Part shown: positions 59,127 to 64,000 of the stretch, piece after piece | Layout of the letters: each line of letters starts with the position of its first letter | Position numbering within the stretch: position 1 is the stretch's first letter | Origin: Propionibacteriaceae bacterium | GTDB lineage: Bacteria; Actinomycetota; Actinomycetes; Propionibacteriales; Propionibacteriaceae | Direction: 5' to 3' | DNA length: 64,000 nucleotides | Assembly: GCA_017306015.1 (NCBI GenBank) | Contig: JAFKJK010000010.1 | Span: 1 to 64,000, forward strand | Program-made: the position numbers and the translations under genes | Notes under the pieces: model-generated | The model's database searches: none | What the model saw: only the letters and a program-made list of their open reading frames with translations | Told to the model about the DNA's origin: nothing

Positions 59127-60325
59127 CCGCCACCGTCACTACCGCCAAGCCGGCGACCGCAGGCGTGCGTGAGCTACTGACGAGCAACCTGCGGCAGAGC
59201 GGCATCCTGATCGCGTTCGTGGCTGTGTTCACCGCAGCCGCGCTGGCCAGCCCGAACTTCCTCTCGCCGGGCAACATCAGCAACATCGTCCAGCAGTATT
59301 CCTACATCCTGATCCTGGCGATGGGCATGCTCCTCGTCATCGTGGCGGCCCAGATCGACCTGTCGGTCGGCTCCGTGGTCGCCCTGACCGGCGCTGTCGC
59401 GGCAGTCGTCGTGATCAAGTGGGACATGCCCTGGTACATGGGCGTCCTGGCGGCGCTGGCCGTCGGGCTGCTGGTCGGGCTCTGGCAGGGGTTCTGGGTC
59501 GCCTTCGTCGGCATCCCCGGCTTCATCGTGACCCTGGGCGGCATGCTCATCTTCCGCGGACTGACCTACCAGGTGCTCAACTCGATCTCGCTGTCGCCGT
59601 TCGGCGGCACCTACTACGAGATCAACAACGGGTTCCAGAACGGCTTGTTCGGCGGCTACGGGGTCGACGTGTTCACCCTGGTGGTGTTCGCTGTCGGCGC
59701 GGTGGTCTTCGCCTACCTGCAGTGGCGCACGCGCCAGGGCCGGATCGCCTACCAGCAGACGGTGGAGTCGATGCCGCTGTTCATCGGCAAGCTGGTGCTG
59801 ATCGCAGCCGTGATCATGTGGCTCGGGTTCGAGCTCGCCTCCGACCGCGGCCTGCCCAACATCCTGGTCCTGGTCCTGGCCCTGTTCGTGATCTACACCC
59901 TGGTCAGCCAGAAGACGGTGTTCGGCAGGCACATCTACGCGATCGGCGGGAACCTGAACGCCGCCCGGCTGTCCGGTGTCCGCGTGCGCCGGATCAACTT
60001 CTGGGTGTTCGTGAACATGGGCCTGCTGGCTGCGGTCGCCGGCATCGTCTACTCGTCCCGGATGAACGCTGCCCAGCCCGGCGCGGGCAACGGGCTCGAG
60101 CTGGACGCCATCGCGGCCTGCTTCATCGGCGGTGCGTCGACGACCGGCGGCATCGGCCGCGTGGGCGGCGCCATGATCGGCGGTCTGCTGATGGCGGTGA
60201 TCAGCAACATCATGTCGCTGCTCGGCTGGCCGATGCAGCTGCAGTCGGTGGCCAAGGGCGTCGTCCTGCTGCTCGCGGTCGCCTTCGACCTGTGGAACCG
60301 GAGGCGTTCGGAGGCTGCCGCCTGA
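59123..60325 (+). CDS. gguB: Multiple-monosaccharide ABC transporter permease (GguB)
   Basis: 400 residues with about ten hydrophobic helices. Family features: [47 protein letters not shown], the [21 protein letters not shown] contact loop and [36 protein letters not shown]. Forms the importer with ChvE and GguA. Ends one base before the stop of the convergent zur gene. Confidence 0.95.
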   Translation: MTATVTTAKPATAGVRELLTSNLRQSGILIAFVAVFTAAALASPNFLSPGNISNIVQQYSYILILAMGMLLVIVAAQIDLSVGSVVALTGAVAAVVVIKWDMPWYMGVLAALAVGLLVGLWQGFWVAFVGIPGFIVTLGGMLIFRGLTYQVLNSISLSPFGGTYYEINNGFQNGLFGGYGVDVFTLVVFAVGAVVFAYLQWRTRQGRIAYQQTVESMPLFIGKLVLIAAVIMWLGFELASDRGLPNILVLVLALFVIYTLVSQKTVFGRHIYAIGGNLNAARLSGVRVRRINFWVFVNMGLLAAVAGIVYSSRMNAAQPGAGNGLELDAIAACFIGGASTTGGIGRVGGAMIGGLLMAVISNIMSLLGWPMQLQSVAKGVVLLLAVAFDLWNRRRSEAAA

Positions 60326-60326
60326 T

Positions 60327-60722
60327 TCACCCGCAGTCCGGGCAGCGTCCGAAGAGTTCCAGCTCGTGGTCGAGGTGGGTGAAGCCGAACTCACGGCCGA
60401 CCTGTTCGGTCCACGCCTCCAGATCGGGCGGGGTGATCTCGACGGTGCGTCCGCACTCGCGGCAGACGAGATGGTGGTGGTGACCGGCCGAGCAGCGCCG
60501 ATAGGCGGCGACCCCCTCCGGGGTGCGGATGGAGTCGACCTCGCCGTCCGCCGCCATCCGGGCCAGCGTGCGGTACACCGTCGCCAGGCCGATGGCCTCG
60601 CCGCGTTGCCGCAGTTCGGCGTGGACGTCCTGGGCGGTGCGGAACTCGTCCAGCGTTGTCATGATCGCGCTCACCGCGGCGCGCTGGCGGGTGTGCCGCG
60701 GGGGCGGGTCAGTGCTCGTCAT
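60327..60722 (-). CDS. zur: Fur-family zinc uptake regulator
   Basis: 131 residues from the ATG at 60722 inside the end of znuB; an ATG at 60743 is an in-frame alternative. Winged helix (TRQRAAVSAIMTTLDEFRTAQDVHAELRQ, GLATVYRTLARMAADGEVDSI), the metal site AGHHHHLVCRECGRTVEI and a C-terminal CPDCG structural zinc site. Being last in the znuACB operon and close to a Zur-type box argues strongly for zinc, not iron, sensing. Confidence 0.9.
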   Translation of the reverse strand: MTSTDPPPRHTRQRAAVSAIMTTLDEFRTAQDVHAELRQRGEAIGLATVYRTLARMAADGEVDSIRTPEGVAAYRRCSAGHHHHLVCRECGRTVEITPPDLEAWTEQVGREFGFTHLDHELELFGRCPDCG

Positions 60723-61701
60723 AGTGCGCTCCGTGGGCGGCATGCCGGTGGCCGTCGTGGACGTAGTCGATGTGGTCGCCGTGGACCACGGCCAGGTGGC
60801 CGCAGTCCGGGCCGTGGACGTGGTCGGCGTGCACTCCGGTCTGCTCGTGGGGGAGCGGCTCCGGGTCGGTGACCTCGATCACCGGGACGGGTCGGCGGCT
60901 TCGCCGCAGGGCCCCCGCCAGCGGCAGGCTCAGCACGAAGCCGACGATCGTGATCACCACGATCATCGAGCCGGGCGGGGCGTTCAGGTAGAAGGAACCG
61001 ACGACTCCGGCGATCGCGGCGACGACGCCCAGCCCGAGGGCGAGGACGAATGCGCGGCGGAAACCGGTGAGGAGGTTGTTCGCCGTCGCCACCGGCACCA
61101 CCATCAGCGCGCTCACCATCAGCAGCCCGACCGTCCGCATCGAGACCGTCACCGTGATCGCCGCGAGCACCACGATGAGCAGGTTGTAGGCACGCACCCG
61201 CAGGCCGGCGGTGTGCGCGAAGTCCTCGTCGGTGCAGATGGCGAACAGCTGCGGCATCAGCCCGACCGTGGCGGCGAGGATCACCACCGCCAGGATTCCG
61301 ATCAGCCACAGGTCGGCCTCGCTGATCGTCAGCAGCGAGCCGAAGAGGTAGTTCGACAGCATTCCGGTGCCTTGGCCCACCAGCCCGGCGAGCAGGACGC
61401 CGGTGGCCAGGCCGCCGTAGAACAGGATGGCCATCGCCACGTCCGCGCTCGCCTTGCCGGACTGGCGCAGGAGCTCGATCACGATCGCGCCACCGATGGC
61501 CACGACCACGGCGACCGGGAGCGGTGCGGTACCCGTGGCCAGCGCGAGTCCGACGCCGGCGATCGCGACGTGACCGAGCCCGTCTCCGAGGAGGCTGAGC
61601 CGGCGCTGGACGATGTACGCCCCGATGGCAGGGGACGTGACGCCGGCCAGCAATGCGGCGAGGAGCGCCCGCTGCATGAACGCCAGAGCAAGCCAGTCCA
61701 T
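60709..61701 (-). CDS. znuB: Zinc ABC transporter permease with His-rich C-terminal tail
   Basis: 330 residues from the ATG at 61701, overlapping znuC by one base. About eight helices with the ABC-3 family sequence SPAIGAYIVQRRLSLLGDGLGHVAIAGVGL. After the last helix (VVITIVGFVLSLPLAGAL) a ~65-residue polar tail ends in a His-rich stretch: 13 His in the last 46 residues, including HADHVHGPDCGH and HDGHRHAAHGAH. ZnuB proteins normally stop near 265-290 residues without such a tail. It probably binds zinc at the channel mouth. Confidence 0.93.
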   Translation of the reverse strand: MDWLALAFMQRALLAALLAGVTSPAIGAYIVQRRLSLLGDGLGHVAIAGVGLALATGTAPLPVAVVVAIGGAIVIELLRQSGKASADVAMAILFYGGLATGVLLAGLVGQGTGMLSNYLFGSLLTISEADLWLIGILAVVILAATVGLMPQLFAICTDEDFAHTAGLRVRAYNLLIVVLAAITVTVSMRTVGLLMVSALMVVPVATANNLLTGFRRAFVLALGLGVVAAIAGVVGSFYLNAPPGSMIVVITIVGFVLSLPLAGALRRSRRPVPVIEVTDPEPLPHEQTGVHADHVHGPDCGHLAVVHGDHIDYVHDGHRHAAHGAHYDEH

Positions 61702-62465
61702 CAGCGTTCGTCCCCGATCGGCCCGGCCAGCAGCGGCTGGCGGTGGGGATGTGGGGGCTCGTGGTAGCGCTCGGTGGTCGCCGGCGGGGGTCCGGTGTGG
61801 ACGACCCTGCCCTCGCGCAGGACGATGCAGTTGCCCAGGAGCGGCTCCAGGGCGCCGGTCTCGTGCAGGACGACCAGGACGGTGGCGCCGGACGCGTTCA
61901 GTTCGCCGATCAGCGTCGCGAGGCTGGCCTGGACCTTGAGGTCGACGCCGGCGAACGGCTCGTCGAGGATCAGCAGCTCCGCCTGGCCGGCCAGGGCACG
62001 AGCGATCAGCACTCGCTGCTGCTGGCCGCCGGAGAGCTCGCTGAACGGCTGCCCGGACCGGTCGCTGAGTCCCACGGCCTCCAGTGCATCGGCCACTCGT
62101 GCCTTGTCGGCCGCGTTCAGTGGGACGAACGGGCGCCGCAGGCTCAGCCGTCCCGTCGTGACCACCTCGGCAACCGTCGCCTGCTTGATGTTCACCGCTC
62201 CGCGCTGCGGCACGTAGCCGATCCGGCGCCAGTCGGTGAACCTGCCGAGTTCGGTGCCGAACAGCTCTACCCGTCCGCCCTGGTGGGGGGTGAGGCCCAG
62301 CAAGGCCCGCACGAGAGTCGTCTTGCCTGAGCCGTTGCCGCCCATCAGGGCGGTCAGGTCGCCGACTCCGACCTCGATCGAGACCTCGCGCAGGATCGGC
62401 AGGCCACCGAGTTCCACCAGAAGGTGCTCGGTACGGACCACAGGGACGGGATCGGTCAGCTGCAT
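61701..62465 (-). CDS. znuC: Zinc ABC transporter ATP-binding protein
   Basis: 254 residues from the ATG at 62465. Walker A GGNGSGKTT, YVPQRGAVN (Q-loop), signature ELSGGQQQRVLIARAL, Walker B LLILDEPFAGVD and switch His in VVLHETGAL. Overlaps both znuA (10 bases) and znuB. The end (TTERYHEPPHPHRQP) also carries several His. Confidence 0.94.
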   Translation of the reverse strand: MQLTDPVPVVRTEHLLVELGGLPILREVSIEVGVGDLTALMGGNGSGKTTLVRALLGLTPHQGGRVELFGTELGRFTDWRRIGYVPQRGAVNIKQATVAEVVTTGRLSLRRPFVPLNAADKARVADALEAVGLSDRSGQPFSELSGGQQQRVLIARALAGQAELLILDEPFAGVDLKVQASLATLIGELNASGATVLVVLHETGALEPLLGNCIVLREGRVVHTGPPPATTERYHEPPHPHRQPLLAGPIGDER

Positions 62466-63385
62466 CCGTTCGCCGCTTCCAGGGCAGTGAGGTTGGACCG
62501 CATCACCTCAAGGTAGTCGGTGCCGGCCGAGGACGGGGTGATTCCCTCGATCGGGTCGAGCACCGCGGTCTTCAGCCCGAGGTCGCCGGCGATCGACTTG
62601 GCGACCGTGTCCGAGACCAGGGTCTCGAAGAAGATCGTCGTGACGCCGTACTGCCGGGCCAGTTGGTGGACCGCAGCGATCCGGGCGGCCGTCGGCTCCT
62701 GGGTGGGGTCGAGACCGGCGATCGGGATCTGCTGGAGCCCGTAGTCGCGGGCGAGGTAGCCGAAGGCGGCGTGGCTGGTGATGAACTGCGTCCGCTGGCA
62801 GGACGCGAGCCCCGTTCGGTAGCTGTCGCCCAGTGCGGTCAGGTCGGCCACCAGCGCCTTGGTGTTGGCGTCGAACGTGCCGGCCAGTTGGGGCTTCTCG
62901 GTGCTCAGGGCCGTGCTGATGGTGTGCGCCATCGTGACCATGTTGGCCGGCGAGAGCCAGATGTGAGGGTCGTAACTGCTGCCGGCGTCCGCCCCTTCCT
63001 CGGCACCGTCCTGGGACGCCTTCAGCAGGCTCAGGCCGGACGTGACGTCGATCGCGAGCTTCGGCGGAGTGGACGCGATGGCGTCGTCGACGGCCGCCTG
63101 GAAGCCGGGGATGTAGACGACGGCGTCCGTTGCCGCCATGGCTGCGATCTGGCGAGCGGTGAGCTCGAGGTCGTGCGGCTCGGTGCCGGGCGCGGTGAGG
63201 TTCGTGACGACGCCGGCGTCCCCGACGATCCGCTCGGCGAGGAACTGAAGCGGGTAGGCGGCGACGGTGACGGTGACGGCGTTGGGCTGCTCGGTCGTCC
63301 CGGTCGCGGTGCCGGGGGCGCAGCCGGTGAGCGCGCTGGCGACCACGGCCGCGGTGAGCAGGGCGAATCGAGGCTTGATTGTCAT
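62456..63385 (-). CDS. znuA: Zinc ABC transporter substrate-binding lipoprotein
   Basis: 309 residues from the ATG at 63385. Lipoprotein signal PRFALLTAAVVASALTGC. A cluster A-I metal-binding fold: GTEPHDLELTARQ (first His), DPHIWLSPANMVTMA (second His), TSHAAFGYLARDYGL (third His) and a late Asp/Glu. The charged loop between the first and second sites (SQDGAEEGADAGSS) is acidic, in contrast to the His-rich loop of many ZnuA. First gene of the operon, with the Zur-type box on its start codon. Confidence 0.92.
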   Translation of the reverse strand: MTIKPRFALLTAAVVASALTGCAPGTATGTTEQPNAVTVTVAAYPLQFLAERIVGDAGVVTNLTAPGTEPHDLELTARQIAAMAATDAVVYIPGFQAAVDDAIASTPPKLAIDVTSGLSLLKASQDGAEEGADAGSSYDPHIWLSPANMVTMAHTISTALSTEKPQLAGTFDANTKALVADLTALGDSYRTGLASCQRTQFITSHAAFGYLARDYGLQQIPIAGLDPTQEPTAARIAAVHQLARQYGVTTIFFETLVSDTVAKSIAGDLGLKTAVLDPIEGITPSSAGTDYLEVMRSNLTALEAANGCS

Positions 63386-63399
63386 GAGAACCATTATCA
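63385..63399 (-). promoter_or_regulatory. Zur operator of the znu operon
   Basis: On the minus strand TGATAATGGTTCTCA, with the TGA-N-AA...TT-N-TCA symmetry of actinobacterial Zur boxes. It ends on the first base of the znuA ATG, so RNA polymerase binding or a near-leaderless start would be blocked. It could also influence the divergent gene at 63441. Confidence 0.75.
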
Positions 63400-63440
63400 A
63401 GTAGCGGAGGTGGGTCGGTCAAGCTGGCTAGCATGTTGCG

Positions 63441-63746
63441 GTGATCGCGATCAGCAGGTTCCGGGTGCCGGCCGATGACCTCGGCTTTCAGGACGGCGCG
63501 GAGGCGGTCGTGGCCCGCTTCGTCGACTCGGCCGGCTGTGAAGGTGCCGAACTCGTCCGGAATCTCGACGAGCCTGAACTGTGGGCGATCGTCTCCCGCT
63601 GGGCCGATGTCGGCTCCTATCGCCGCGCCTTCAACGGGACGGACGCGAAGCTCGTCCTCATCCCGCTGCTGAGCCGGGCGATCGACGAACCCAGCGCCTA
63701 TGCCGACCCGGAGGCCGTGGGCGAGAACCTACCGCGCTCCCGCTAG
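63441..63746 (+). CDS. ABM-like (antibiotic biosynthesis monooxygenase fold) small protein
   Basis: 101 residues from the GTG at 63441. The pattern MIAISRFRVPADDLGFQDGA...AELVRNLDEPELWAIVSRWADVGSYRRAF is that of dimeric alpha/beta-barrel proteins of the ABM class: an opening I-x-x-F strand, then LW..VS.W.D...Y..A. Catalysis is not implied. Divergent from the zinc operon and 51 bases before glyS. Confidence 0.7.
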   Translation: MIAISRFRVPADDLGFQDGAEAVVARFVDSAGCEGAELVRNLDEPELWAIVSRWADVGSYRRAFNGTDAKLVLIPLLSRAIDEPSAYADPEAVGENLPRSR

Positions 63747-63797
63747 GCTGGACCGGCTGCCAGCCGGGCAGCATGTCGCGATGACAAGGAGCAGCAA

Positions 63798-64000
63798 GTG
63801 GCCAGCCGCCTCGACGATGTGATCAGCCTCACCAAGCGCAGGGGATTCGTCTACCCGTGCGGTGAGATCTACGGCGGCACTCGCGCCGCGTGGGACTACG
63901 GCCCCTACGGCGTCGAGCTGAAGGAGAACATCAAGCGGCAGTGGTGGCGTTCGGTCGTCCAGGGACGCGACGACGTCGTCGGCCTGGATTCCTCGATCAT
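63798..64000 (+). CDS. glyS: Glycine--tRNA ligase, 5' end only (runs off the window)
   Basis: GTG at 63798 with AAGGAG six bases upstream. The first 67 residues, [20 protein letters not shown] then [20 protein letters not shown], are those of the single-chain (alpha2) class II glycyl-tRNA synthetase. It charges tRNA-Gly. The zur/recO/uppS-glyS neighbourhood is usual in actinobacteria. Confidence 0.93.
   Translation, partial: MASRLDDVISLTKRRGFVYPCGEIYGGTRAAWDYGPYGVELKENIKRQWWRSVVQGRDDVVGLDSSI

Overview
The window is a gene-dense, high-GC bacterial chromosome segment. GTG/TTG starts, four-base stop/start overlaps, probable leaderless promoters, DUF3097, DUF5302 and DUF5709 proteins, CIRCE-controlled hrcA, a Leu-codon leader before leuA, and the gene order lepA-hemW...hrcA-dnaJ-rsmE and phoH-ybeY-CNNM-era...recO...glyS all indicate an actinobacterium. 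A relative of Propionibacteriaceae or another Propionibacteriales is my best guess; the family is inference only.

Layout. 1-2672: end of a DUF222 protein, a repeat-rich gap, a small hypothetical protein and a membrane endonuclease/exonuclease/phosphatase protein. 2818-10910: housekeeping (comEA, comEC, holA, rpsT, lepA, hemW). 11043-16508: complete branched-chain amino-acid ABC operon (SBP, two permeases, two ATPases). 16670-18356: DUF3097 and a HisN-like phosphatase. 18443-24811: accessory block, visibly less GC-rich, with an unannotated 56-residue exported peptide followed by a histidine kinase, a LuxR-type response regulator and a run of small membrane, secreted and lipoprotein genes, one frameshifted. 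24988-25888: duplicated DUF5302 gene flanking a decapitated HigB toxin and an intact HigA. 26011-31493: MBL protein, then hrcA-dnaJ-rsmE-tgt. 31478-34934: queuosine-precursor-type transporter, TetR/GNAT pair, DUF5709, prolyl aminopeptidase. 35005-40148: phoH-ybeY-yczE-CNNM-era-yggS. 40146-42294: REP-like repeats, leucine leader/attenuator and leuA. 42375-45860 (minus): two exported CalY/TasA-like proteins around a SipW-type signal peptidase fused to a LamG domain. 46108-51192: argG, uppS, CIRCE-controlled hsp20, aldo/keto reductase, SIMPL protein. 51230-60325: L-arabinose catabolism (araB, araD, araA) with recO inside it, and a ChvE-GguA-GguB sugar importer. 60327-63385: zinc operon znuA-znuC-znuB-zur with a Zur-box-like operator. 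63441-64000: an ABM-like protein and the start of glyS.

How genes work together. HrcA probably represses its own operon and hsp20 through two perfect CIRCE elements. A LacI-family-type operator motif lies before both araB and araDA; the regulator gene is not in the window. Zur closes its own zinc-uptake operon. Both ABC operons have a strong hairpin directly after the binding-protein gene, which should lower expression of the membrane and ATPase subunits relative to the receptor.

Most promising unexplained systems: (a) the exported cysteine-loop peptide encoded just before its probable sensor kinase/regulator and a secretome island; (b) the SipW peptidase-LamG fusion, which carries a SipW-type signal sequence inside its own chain and so may cleave itself.
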